Below are positions 14,506-20,305 of a stretch of DNA of 20,305 bases, in pieces. The position numbers and the translations under genes are program-made. The DNA lies in the IMG/VR virus record IMGVR_UViG_3300037507_003163, positions 1-20,305 of that record; one strand, 5' to 3'. A model generated the notes under the pieces. It saw nothing but the letters and a program-made list of their open reading frames with translations. It was not told the origin of the DNA and made no database searches. This DNA is from a virus. Position 1 is the first letter of the stretch. Each line of letters opens with the position of its first letter.

Positions 14506-14904
14506 TCAGTCCGGCTTGTCGTGAATCTCGCAGTGGCAGTGGTGGCACACCGCAATCAGGTTCTCCGGCAGGTCAAACGTGCCCCACTTCGGATAGATCA
14601 GGTGATGAGGCTCAGTTGCTGGGGCAACCCGGCATCGTTCGCACCAACCTCCTGATCGGGAGAAGACCTGCGCTCGGACCTTCCGGAACTCGGGATGACG
14701 GAGATACTCGCGGTAGGTTCGATACGGAGATGCAGGCCGACCGCTCTTTCTCTGCTCGTGAAAGCCGCCTTGAGTAACGCGTCCTCTTGATTCCCCTTGC
14801 TGTCCATCCAGTGAGCTCCAGCGGGGAAGCTCTTTCCGGCATTCGTCCAGTTCGACGCGACCCAGATCTGCCACTGCCACTTCCCCCCGATATCCCAAAA
14901 ACAC
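14506..14904 (-). CDS. HNH endonuclease, start unresolved (overlaps TcmP out of frame)
   Basis: The C-terminal ~75 residues are a clear HNH nuclease: YRTYREYLRHPEFRKVRAQV, then GGWCERC (C88, C91), EPHHLIYPKWG (H100, H101), and ENLIAVCHHCHCEIH (C120, C123, H128). HNH proteins next to terminase or replication genes nick or cut DNA, often for packaging or homing. The only canonical starts in frame (ATG 14904 or the GTGs near 14880) lie deep within TcmP, and residues 1-50 look like out-of-frame TcmP. So the HNH part is real, but it may be joined to TcmP by a lost base or a -1 frameshift rather than be a free gene. Confidence 0.75.
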   Translation of the reverse strand: MFLGYRGEVAVADLGRVELDECRKELPRWSSLDGQQGESRGRVTQGGFHEQRKSGRPASPYRTYREYLRHPEFRKVRAQVFSRSGGWCERCRVAPATEPHHLIYPKWGTFDLPENLIAVCHHCHCEIHDKPD

Positions 14905-15497
14905 TTGAAGTACCGCTTGTTAATCCCACCCAACACGCCAGGAAGCCGCTGGCCATCACGACGCTTAAACGAGGTCGCTCCCGTCGATATCGCAACGTCA
15001 ATGCGCGAGCCCTTGAATCCAGAGGCAATCTGGTTGATCACCTCCACCGGAACATCAGCTCCATTCGGATCGGCAAGCACCAGGCCGTAGACAATCCCAC
15101 GGTCGCCACGAACCTGCTGGATAACCGAACGCACAGATTCAACGGTGCGCATGTGATCACCACCGACCACCGTGACGTTCGGATTCCTGCCGTAAAGTGA
15201 GTGCAAGCTCATCAGTTGCTCGGCGCCGACCTCGCAAAGAATCGCGTGATACGGCTCACCGAGGCGCTCGGCTTCGTCGATAAACAACTGCGGGCTTCCG
15301 ATTGTTCCGTCCGGATAAACACCGCATCCAGCGTGCAGGTCGACATAGACAAACTTGGACAGCGTCTTCTCATGCGGGTATTTCCCTGCACGCAGGTTCT
15401 TCGTGAACGTGAGCGCCATCCCAAATAGCTTTCGCATTTCGACGTGCTTGTCGAGCGTCTTGCCGGACCGCCCGACCTGGTCGTTCTTCGTCACCAT
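14598..15497 (-). CDS. tcmP: Three-Cys-motif partner protein (TcmP-like)
   Basis: A 299-residue frame; ATG at 15497 shares TGATG with the upstream stop and has an AGAGGG site. FVYVDLHAGCGVYPDGTIGSP (49-69) and LVLADPNG (139-146) recall a Rossmann methyltransferase-like core, as in TcmP proteins, which are encoded beside Gp37/Gp68 (DUF5131) three-Cys proteins. That partner is present at 12956-14497. TcmP function is not established. The last ~55 residues (after DALLKAAF, 239-246) lose protein-like character and overlap the HNH coding region in another frame, so the true end may be near 14750 or the frame may be shifted there. DNA here is lower in GC than elsewhere. Confidence 0.72.
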   Translation of the reverse strand: MVTKNDQVGRSGKTLDKHVEMRKLFGMALTFTKNLRAGKYPHEKTLSKFVYVDLHAGCGVYPDGTIGSPQLFIDEAERLGEPYHAILCEVGAEQLMSLHSLYGRNPNVTVVGGDHMRTVESVRSVIQQVRGDRGIVYGLVLADPNGADVPVEVINQIASGFKGSRIDVAISTGATSFKRRDGQRLPGVLGGINKRYFKCFWDIGGKWQWQIWVASNWTNAGKSFPAGAHWMDSKGNQEDALLKAAFTSRERAVGLHLRIEPTASISVIPSSGRSERRSSPDQEVGANDAGLPQQLSLIT

Positions 15498-16027
15498 CAC
15501 TTCACCCTCTTCAGCGCCACCAAATCCGACGCCCCCGGCAGCCCCTTCAGCCCCCCGTCCGCCGCCTGCCCGCGCTTCACCAGCCCGCTCGACAGGTTCT
15601 TCCACGTCCACAGGAACTGCTCCCGCACCTCCGCTTGCTCCCCGAGGCAGATCAGCCGCCACGACATCGACGCCACCGCCGCCTCCGTGATCGGGTTCGC
15701 AAACACCGGCGCCTCCGCCTCCACCAGCTCCCGGTTCCGCATCACCGGCCCCCGGTTCCAGCCCACCCGCGCCGCTTCCTTGCGCACCTCCGCCCACGCC
15801 GCCTCCGCCAGGCCGTCCATCGGCCCGCCGGCCACCGCCGCCTCCCGGATCTCCGAAATCGTCGGGAAGAACTTGGCCGTCCGGATCAGGCGGTACACCG
15901 CGTCCACCACCGCCGCCTCATCGAGGTCCGCCAGCTGCCGCGCGTACAACGCCAGCGTCGCCACCGGCACATCCCGCTGCGGAAACGCCGTCCGCAACTC
16001 CGCGAGCGCCTGCTTCAACGAGGTCAC
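15497..16027 (-). CDS. Putative helicase loader / G39P-like protein
   Basis: A 176-residue protein. The GTG at 16027 overlaps the stop of the replication initiator (GTGA). The N-terminal pattern (AELRTAFPQRDVPVATLALYARQLADLDEAAVVDAVYRLIRTAKFFPTISEIREAA, residues 9-63, given in outline) is that of SPP1 G39P-like loader/inhibitor proteins: Y-A-R-x-L-x-D, 'I-x-T-x-K-F-F-P-T-I-x-E-I'. G39P brings the replicative helicase to the origin and keeps it inactive until loading. Its coupling to an initiator gene supports this. The phage seems to lack its own helicase in this window, so it may load the host enzyme. Confidence 0.72.
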   Translation of the reverse strand: MTSLKQALAELRTAFPQRDVPVATLALYARQLADLDEAAVVDAVYRLIRTAKFFPTISEIREAAVAGGPMDGLAEAAWAEVRKEAARVGWNRGPVMRNRELVEAEAPVFANPITEAAVASMSWRLICLGEQAEVREQFLWTWKNLSSGLVKRGQAADGGLKGLPGASDLVALKRVK

Positions 16028-16806
16028 GGCCCCACCTCCACATCACCGCCGCCCGTCAGCCGGTCGAACTCCGCCCAGTAGTCCGCATCGGTCTGCTTTG
16101 AGCCGCGCTCGGCCTTCAGGTCCCGAGCCTTCCGCATCCAGTTCCGCCACGCCGCGGTCCAGTCCACGTGCGTCGTCCCCTTCGCCCGGTGCCAGTCGAG
16201 GAACCGCGCCGTCTCGTCCACCGTCTGCTGCGTCGTGAACCCCAGCGCCTCCGCCGCGTCGTAGTGCTCCGCATCGAGGTCGAAATGCTTCGGCGCCTTC
16301 GTCCCCCGCTTCCCCTTCTCGATCGGCGTCACTTTTGCTGGCGCGCTAGCGCCCATATCTCCTCTGCTCTGCTCTGTTTCTGTTCTGTTCTGTTCTGTAT
16401 CTAGGGCGTTACTATTCCGTTCCGTGGAACGTTGCTCATCCGTTACAGCCGTCTTATCGCGCAACGTTTCATGTAACGTTTCACCAGACGTTGCCTGTCG
16501 ATGACGACGCACGCGCTCTGAAACGTTGTCTGACTTGAATTGCCTCGCTTCCCAGTTGTGCATCGCTAGCCCGCTCTTGGTGCGATCGATCAGCCCACGA
16601 GCCACCAGGAGCTCCACGGCGGCATTCGTTTCGTCGGTTCCCATCCGCAACGCGAACGCGATGTCCTCGATTCCCGGGAGCACCCCGCGCGGCTGGCTGC
16701 GGCTCGCGAGGCAGAGCAGGTTGACCCACGCCTTGAACACCACCGGGTCGAGCCGCTGCACCTTCGGGTCGTCGAGCACCTCGTGATAGAGCCGCAGCCA
16801 GTTCAT
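16024..16806 (-). CDS. Phage replication initiator (replisome organiser, DnaT/DnaD-like)
   Basis: A 260-residue protein; ATG with AGGAGG 5 bp upstream. Residues 1-90 are a winged-helix replisome organiser domain (MNWLRLYHEVLDDPKVQ, FKAWVNLLCLAS, PGIEDIAFALRMGTDE, LIDR, LAMHNWEARQF). A polar low-complexity linker spans about 95-170. Residues 172-235 resemble the DnaT/DnaD-type end (FLDWHRAKGTTHVDWTAAWR, NWMRKA). By analogy with lambda O and SPP1 G38P it would bind origin repeats and recruit helicase via the next gene. The linker-coding DNA holds short repeats and is AT-richer than the flanks, so the origin may lie within this gene, as in lambda. Confidence 0.8.
   Translation of the reverse strand: MNWLRLYHEVLDDPKVQRLDPVVFKAWVNLLCLASRSQPRGVLPGIEDIAFALRMGTDETNAAVELLVARGLIDRTKSGLAMHNWEARQFKSDNVSERVRRHRQATSGETLHETLRDKTAVTDEQRSTERNSNALDTEQNRTETEQSRGDMGASAPAKVTPIEKGKRGTKAPKHFDLDAEHYDAAEALGFTTQQTVDETARFLDWHRAKGTTHVDWTAAWRNWMRKARDLKAERGSKQTDADYWAEFDRLTGGGDVEVGP
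16358..16527. other. Candidate replication origin: AACGTT iterons and ACAGA repeats
   Basis: Inside the initiator gene, AACGTT (or a one-base variant) sits at 16428, 16463, 16475, 16487 and 16522, so the steps are 35, 12, 12 and 35 bp. The middle three form 12-bp direct repeats (GCAACGTTTCAT, GTAACGTTTCAC, CAGACGTTGCCT). Next to them, 16358-16399 is a pentanucleotide run (ACAGA/GCAGA on the coding strand). The stretch is less GC-rich than its flanks. The arrangement resembles lambda ori, where iterons and an easily melted segment lie inside the O gene. Confidence 0.5.
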
Positions 16807-16815
16807 CGCGCCCTC

Positions 16816-17178
16816 CTAGAACGGCACCACGCCGTTGGCCTGCGCCCCGTTAGACTGCTGCTGCTTGTCCAGCTTCAGCACCTGGTCCACCAGCACCTCC
16901 GGCGTAAACCGCCGCTCCCCCTCCTTCGACTCCCACTCCCGCACGCTCAGCCGCCCGATCACCGCCACCAGCGCGCCCTTCACCAGCCCCCACTCGGACC
17001 ACTGCTCCGCGCGCTTCCCCAGCAACGTGGCCGAGAACCACGTCGTGTGCGGCTCCCGCTCCGTGCCATCGCTCACCGCCACCCGAAACCGCAGCCGCGC
17101 CGTCCCGCTCTGCGCGTACTCGAGCTGCGCGTCCGCCCCGAGGTGCCCGATCACCGTCACATGCGCCCCACTCGCCAC
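16816..17178 (-). CDS. ssb: Single-stranded DNA-binding protein
   Basis: A 120-residue OB-fold SSB. The GTG at 17178 has AGGAGG 6 bp upstream; a closer ATG is out of frame. The family pattern is VTVIGHLGADAQLEYAQSG (7-25), LRFRVAVSDG, TTWFSATLLGKRAEQW (45-60), VKGALVAVIGRLSVREWE (66-83), then FTPEVLVDQVLKLD. It would coat single strands during replication and annealing. The tip is GVVPF: it keeps the terminal Pro-Phe but lacks the acidic residues of the usual DDIPF tail used to bind partner proteins. It lies between the annealing protein and the initiator, a common early phage arrangement. Confidence 0.9.
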   Translation of the reverse strand: MASGAHVTVIGHLGADAQLEYAQSGTARLRFRVAVSDGTEREPHTTWFSATLLGKRAEQWSEWGLVKGALVAVIGRLSVREWESKEGERRFTPEVLVDQVLKLDKQQQSNGAQANGVVPF

Positions 17179-17188
17179 GTCATTCCTC

Positions 17189-17896
17189 CTAGGCGAACAT
17201 CGGGTTCACGCCCGACCGCCGCAGCTGCTCCCGCGCAGCGACCACCAGATCGACCAGCTGCTCGTCCGGCGTCTGCGACAGCCACACGTACAGCTCCCGC
17301 CCCTGCCCGACCGTCAGCTCCTTCGTCGACGTCACGCCGTAGCGCGCCACCGCCATCGCCTTCACGTCGTCGTGGCTCAGGTTTCGCTTCCCCGCCGCCG
17401 CGTGCAGCGCGCCCATCCCCTTCTGGTTGATCGGCGCAGCCGCATCGTCCTTGTCCGCCACCGGCTGCTGGGCTTCGACCGGGGCCGGCTGCTGCGGTGG
17501 CTGCTGCGGCGCCTGGGCCGGTGTCGCCTTCGGCTTGTGCTCCGCCTCCGCCCGCTGCACCTTGCCCATCTCCTCCCGGCTCGGCCGCTGCGAGTGGCTC
17601 GTCGCGTACCCCAGGTTCGCTAGCGCCCGCCCGATCGCCGAGGTCTCGCAGTTCTCCTCGTGCGACGTCTGGTTCGCCATCCCCTGCCCGGCCCGCTCGA
17701 ACGCGTGCCCTGTCGCCGCCGGCCGCTTGTCCTCGAGCGAGCGGTACACCTCCGCCCGATAGCGGCAGAGCGTGAAGTCCTCCGGATCGCTCATCAGCTG
17801 CGTCGTGATGTGCCCGTCCGGGTAGTCCCGCCAGAAGAAGTTGATCCGCTCCTGCACCGGGATGTAGTCCTTGAGGTCGAACCGCTGCCCGCCCAT
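17189..17896 (-). CDS. Erf/Rad52-like single-strand annealing recombinase
   Basis: A 235-residue protein; ATG with GGAG 8 bp upstream. The core (9-100) has KDYIPVQERINFFWRDYPDG, then Y-R-A-E-V-Y strands, TGHAFE (62-67), and NQTSHEENCETSAIGRALA (75-93). The E-N-x-E-T-S-A-I/V-G-R-A-L signature marks a large set of phage annealing proteins related to Erf. A Gln/Pro/Ala-rich linker (about 122-148) leads to a helical end (155-210) with LTVGQGRELYVWL. Such proteins pair complementary single strands, and this one lies next to ssb. I assign the broad superfamily with fair confidence, not the exact subfamily. Confidence 0.75.
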   Translation of the reverse strand: MGGQRFDLKDYIPVQERINFFWRDYPDGHITTQLMSDPEDFTLCRYRAEVYRSLEDKRPAATGHAFERAGQGMANQTSHEENCETSAIGRALANLGYATSHSQRPSREEMGKVQRAEAEHKPKATPAQAPQQPPQQPAPVEAQQPVADKDDAAAPINQKGMGALHAAAGKRNLSHDDVKAMAVARYGVTSTKELTVGQGRELYVWLSQTPDEQLVDLVVAAREQLRRSGVNPMFA

Positions 17897-18196
17897 CTAG
17901 TTCACTCCGATCTGATCGGCGCCCGTCATCGAGCGCCCACCACGCACCTGCCGACGCACAAACGCGCGCCACTGCCGGTGCTCGAACTCGCGCGCCACGC
18001 GCATCTCGTGGGTCACCGTCTCCGCGACCCGGATCGCCAGCAGCAACGCCCCGAACGTCCCGATCGCCGCACCCGCACCGAACAGCACCACCAGTCGCAT
18101 CACCGTCACCTCGACCATCGCGGCAACCACCGTCGCCAGCTCCGCCGCGCCCGATCCCGCTCGCCCCACGACCACGACCGATAGCCATCCCGCCAC
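17897..18196 (-). CDS. Small membrane protein, unknown
   Basis: A 99-residue frame from GTG at 18196, or 67 residues from ATG at 18100, which has a better ribosome site (GAGGTG). One clear membrane segment, LVVLFGAGAAIGTFGALLLAI, is followed by a basic, helical cytoplasmic-type tail (EFEHRQWRAFVRRQVRGGR). Upstream hydrophobic sequence may add a second segment. Single-pass phage membrane proteins in early regions often affect superinfection or host functions, but nothing here proves that. Its stop abuts the Erf-like gene. Confidence 0.55.
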   Translation of the reverse strand: MAGWLSVVVVGRAGSGAAELATVVAAMVEVTVMRLVVLFGAGAAIGTFGALLLAIRVAETVTHEMRVAREFEHRQWRAFVRRQVRGGRSMTGADQIGVN

Positions 18197-18206
18197 GGGT
18201 CGCGGT

Positions 18207-18428
18207 TCACCACGTCTGCATCCCGGCAGCGAGCGCCGCCTTGCGCAGCACCTCGGCCAGCGTCAGCGCGTCCTGCGGGTCGATCTCCACGTCCTGCGCG
18301 TCGACCACTGGCTGGTCAATGCCGCGAAGGTCCACATAGACCACCGTCAACACCACGTACCCGCCGTCCTCCGCCACATCGATGCGCCACGAGCCCCGGC
18401 GCCCACCAACCGACTCCACCGCCGCCAT
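18207..18428 (-). CDS. Hypothetical 73-aa protein
   Basis: The ATG shares bases with the preceding TAA (TAATG). Beta strands (SWRIDVAEDGGYVVLTVVYVDL) precede an acidic segment (DAQDVEIDPQDA) and a terminal helix (LTLAEVLRKAALAAGM). The layout is similar to the 65-aa protein at 12595-12792, so both may belong to one small phage family. No function is evident. Confidence 0.6.
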   Translation of the reverse strand: MAAVESVGGRRGSWRIDVAEDGGYVVLTVVYVDLRGIDQPVVDAQDVEIDPQDALTLAEVLRKAALAAGMQTW

Positions 18429-18730
18429 TACTCGGCCTCCTCACAGCGCTTGCGCAGCTGCTCCAGGTCCCACAGCGCGTCCGCCAGCAGCTCCTGCAGG
18501 TTCTGGATCTCCACCCGATCCCGCAGCCGCAACGTCCGCAGCTCCAGCGCTTCCTCGCGCCAGTCCCGCACGAGCACCAGCGCCATCTCGACGTTGTGGA
18601 GCGCCTGCGTCGGCGTCACCGGCCGCACGTACAGCGTCACCGGCTCCACGCCGCGAGGCCGGTCGATCGTCATGAAGCGCCGCTGCTGGTCCATCAGATC
18701 GTCCTTGTCGTGCCTGTTAGAATTGATCAC
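18428..18730 (-). CDS. Hypothetical helical protein (100 aa)
   Basis: Start is ambiguous: GTG at 18730 with AAGGAGAA 8 bp upstream, or ATG at 18694 with AAGGA. The N-terminal third is polar and mixed. From about residue 40 on it is a long helix (ALHNVEMALVLVRDWREEAL, then ELRTLRLRDRVEIQNLQELLA, DALWDLEQLRKRCEEAE) with heptad-like leucines, probably a coiled coil. Family not recognised. The hairpin at 18749-18776 stands just upstream of its ribosome site and could control its translation. Confidence 0.6.
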   Translation of the reverse strand: MINSNRHDKDDLMDQQRRFMTIDRPRGVEPVTLYVRPVTPTQALHNVEMALVLVRDWREEALELRTLRLRDRVEIQNLQELLADALWDLEQLRKRCEEAE

Positions 18731-18748
18731 GGTCGTTCTTCTCCTTGG

Positions 18749-18776
18749 GGCTCGCGCGGTTGCCGCCGCGCGAGCC
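18749..18776 (-). terminator. Perfect 11-bp hairpin between early genes
   Basis: Arms GGCTCGCGCGG (18749-18759) and CCGCGCGAGCC (18766-18776) pair perfectly around a 6-nt loop. It begins directly after the TGA at 18777 and is followed within 3 nt by the next ribosome site (AAGGAG). No U-tract follows, so it is more likely an attenuator, processing site or 3'-end block than a complete terminator. Confidence 0.6.
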
Positions 18777-19139
18777 TCAGACCACCCGCAGACGACGTCC
18801 GTCGTCCGTCACCGAGGCGCCCGCCTCGTGCTCCACCTCCCGCATCACCTCGAGCAACCGGCGACGCTCCCGATCGAGCTCCGCCTCCATCCGCTCCACC
18901 ACCAGCCGCTGCTCGCGCATCCGCACCACCAGCGCCGCTCGCGCCGCCGCCTGGCTCCGGTTGAACTCACCCTTCAACCACGGCATCAGCGCGTGCCGGT
19001 GAATCCGCGTCACCCGGTGCGTCTCGCCCAGGCGGACCGCCTCGATCCGCCCCTGCTCGACACCAGCCACCACCGTCGGCTCCGACACCCCGAGCTCCCG
19101 CGCCGCCTCCGCGATCGAGAGCCACATCCCTTCAGCCAT
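18777..19139 (-). CDS. Excisionase/MerR-like HTH DNA-binding protein with coiled-coil tail
   Basis: A 120-residue protein; ATG with GGGAGG 5 bp upstream. The N-terminus is a classic excisionase-type winged HTH: WLSIAEAARELGVSEPTVVAGVEQGRIEAVRLG (5-37, in outline), then a wing and RIHRHALMPWL. The following ~50 residues are a strongly charged helix (RMREQRLVVERMEAELDRER, RRRLLEVMREVEHEA) suitable for dimerisation. It lies in the early block close to the Cro-like gene, so it may be an Xis-like factor or a transcription regulator. No integrase is present in this window to confirm an Xis role. Confidence 0.72.
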   Translation of the reverse strand: MAEGMWLSIAEAARELGVSEPTVVAGVEQGRIEAVRLGETHRVTRIHRHALMPWLKGEFNRSQAAARAALVVRMREQRLVVERMEAELDRERRRLLEVMREVEHEAGASVTDDGRRLRVV

Positions 19140-19176
19140 CACAACCTCCCCGCGCCCATGGCACGAGCCGTGCACT

Positions 19177-19527
19177 TCAGACCGCATGAACAACGACCTC
19201 TGCGCCAGCGAGTCGCTCGCACAGCCGGTCGATCCCCTCGAGCCCCAGCCGCTCGAGCTGCCGATGCACGCCCTGCATCGTGGCGAAGAACTCCCCGGCC
19301 ACCTCCTGCTGCTCCCGGCTCCCGTGCTCGCGCTGCCACCGCTGGACCAGCGCGTTCACCCCCAGCGCGTCCTCCACCAGCGCCCGGGCCAGCGACAGCG
19401 TCTCGTCCGCCACCCACTGCGGCGGAATCCCTGCCGTGCGGTAGACAGCGCGCCACCGCCCAGCCATGTCCGCCGCGCCCTGTCCCGCCAGCGCCACCAC
19501 CTCGTCAATCCCCATCAGCTCGCTCAC
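19177..19527 (-). CDS. Hypothetical early protein (116 aa)
   Basis: The GTG at 19527 overlaps the Cro-like stop (GTGA), so the two are probably translated together. The protein is all-helical and acidic, with MAGRWRAVYRTAGIPPQWVA in the middle and a long C-terminal helical pair (EVAGEFFATMQGVHRQLERL, GIDRLCERLAGA). It shows no recognised domain. As the second gene of the early transcript it may be a regulatory or host-interaction protein. Confidence 0.55.
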   Translation of the reverse strand: MSELMGIDEVVALAGQGAADMAGRWRAVYRTAGIPPQWVADETLSLARALVEDALGVNALVQRWQREHGSREQQEVAGEFFATMQGVHRQLERLGLEGIDRLCERLAGAEVVVHAV

Positions 19528-19787
19528 ACCAGCACCTCCGCGTCTACCCGATCTGGGTTGATTTCACTGCTCTTTGACACTTCAAAGAGCAAAAAAAAGG
19601 GCACGCCGATCTCTGTCGCGATGCGAATCGCAACCGGTTCGGCGACATCGATGTGGCCGTGCACCACACTGCTCGTGTACTGCCTGGATACACCGATTCT
19701 CCTGGCCAGCCACGACACGGTACGGCCCTGATCGCGTATGGTTAGAACCACATTCGTAGCGCGGTAGCGCGGGGGCAATTGCTTCAT
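19524..19787 (-). CDS. Cro/XRE-like small HTH regulator, probably leaderless
   Basis: An 87-residue protein. Residues 22-65 (RTVSWLARRIGVSRQYTSSV, then GHIDVAEPVAIRIATEIGVP) form a Cro/C1-type helix-turn-helix, with the W-L-A-R-R-I-G-V-S-R-Q-Y pattern in the turn and recognition helix. It is the first gene of the leftward early block and lies opposite a second HTH gene, the standard genetic switch layout. The promoter ends so close to the ATG that the mRNA should begin at or within 1-2 nt of the start codon. Which of the two facing regulators is repressor and which is Cro cannot be settled by sequence alone. Confidence 0.78.
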   Translation of the reverse strand: MKQLPPRYRATNVVLTIRDQGRTVSWLARRIGVSRQYTSSVVHGHIDVAEPVAIRIATEIGVPFFLLFEVSKSSEINPDRVDAEVLV

Positions 19788-19846
19788 GGCAGCATCCTAC
19801 TCCAACCTGACAACCCTGTCAACTAGCATTGTGGGCATGTCAGACA
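19788..19846. promoter_or_regulatory. Divergent promoter/operator region of the genetic switch
   Basis: On the minus strand TTGACA (19822-19817), a 17-bp spacer and TAGGAT (19799-19794) make a strong sigma70 promoter whose start falls on the ATG at 19787. On the plus strand TAGCAT (19824-19829) is a weaker -10 that would start at about 19836-19837, again on the ATG; its -35 is poor. Operator candidates are TGACA-ACCC-TGTCA (19808-19821), which overlaps the leftward -35, and TGTC-A-GACA (19838-19846), at the start of the rightward gene. Confidence 0.6.
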
Positions 19847-20205
19847 GCGATGCCTTTGCTGCGTGGTTTCAACGTGAACTGAGGCGACGCGAGTGGAATC
19901 AGGCCGATGCCGCTCGCCGTCTTGGCGTGTCGTCTTCGGTGGTCAACCGCTGGTTCCGCGGAGAGCGCCTGCCCGACCCGCGTTCCTGTGACACGATCTC
20001 CGACGTGTTCAGCGTGTCCATCGACCAGGTGCTCGAGCTCGCCGGTCATCGACCGCCGATGGCTCCCCGAGATCCTTCTTCGCCTGTGCCGGCGTTGCAG
20101 GCGCTCGTGGATCGCGTCACCTGGACGCCAGAGCGCGCTGCAACCGTCGACATGATCCTACGCGGATGGATCGACCGCGATCGTGGTAACGAGCGCGGTT
20201 CCTAG
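19837..20205 (+). CDS. XRE-family HTH regulator, candidate prophage repressor
   Basis: A 122-residue protein from ATG 19837 (GTG 19831 is an in-frame alternative). Residues 20-45 (WNQADAARRLGVSSSVVNRW, then FRGERLP) are a typical XRE HTH, followed by the usual helical end SCDTISDVFSVSIDQVLELAG. The C-terminal 50 residues are a short helical tail with no LexA/CI peptidase domain, so RecA-driven self-cleavage is unlikely. It is the only plus-strand gene and faces the Cro-like gene across shared operators. Read-through or expression to its right is not visible because the contig ends. Confidence 0.78.
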   Translation: MSDSDAFAAWFQRELRRREWNQADAARRLGVSSSVVNRWFRGERLPDPRSCDTISDVFSVSIDQVLELAGHRPPMAPRDPSSPVPALQALVDRVTWTPERAATVDMILRGWIDRDRGNERGS

Positions 20206-20225
20206 CGACCTACCCTGCGCGGGTC

Positions 20226-20305
<80 letters not shown>

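Noticed and set aside
17157-18188. 343-aa Gly/Arg/Ala-rich minus frame across the Erf-like gene
   Set aside because: Out-of-frame shadow; the Erf-like frame carries the E-N-x-E-T-S-A-I-G-R-A-L signature.

Overview
The window looks like part of a high-GC temperate tailed phage or prophage with an HK97-type head. The evidence is a compact string of virion genes on the minus strand, a replication/recombination module, and a divergent pair of small HTH regulators. Many GTG starts, 1-4 nt stop/start overlaps and strong GC bias suggest an actinobacterial or Chloroflexota-like host, but the host cannot be fixed from sequence alone. No integrase, lysis gene or tail-tube gene is present, so both ends are incomplete. 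The last ~80 bases are poly-C/poly-G and are probably a contig-end artefact.

Read in the phage direction (right to left), the order is as follows. A rightward HTH repressor candidate (19837-20205) faces a leftward Cro-like gene (19524-19787) across a ~50 bp promoter/operator region. The early leftward block then carries small regulators and hypotheticals, an Erf/Rad52-like annealing protein, SSB, a replication initiator with repeats inside its gene (candidate origin), and a G39P-like helicase loader. A lower-GC cassette follows: TcmP, HNH and a ParB-DUF5131 fusion containing a 28-bp perfect palindrome. After it come zinc-finger small proteins, a RusA-type resolvase, and two unrecognised proteins, the last of which has RAMP (Cas7/Cas6)-like sequence features.

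A ~1.3 kb stretch without convincing genes (8729-10016) separates the early and late blocks. It is packed with a short same-orientation motif (about TGRCNAGTCG on the + strand) spaced roughly 25-53 bp apart and ending in a run of five ~32 bp steps. It begins next to the small terminase gene and ends next to the RAMP-like gene. This is the least explained and most interesting part of the window.

The late block (8728 down to 1) is terminase small, terminase large, a portal-MuF fusion, prohead protease, HK97-fold major capsid protein, a decoration-like protein, a small head protein, a gp6-like connector, a gp10-like protein and a partial tail-terminator-like gene. This order is typical of HK97-like siphophages. 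Together the genes cover lysogeny control, replication/recombination, DNA packaging and capsid assembly.
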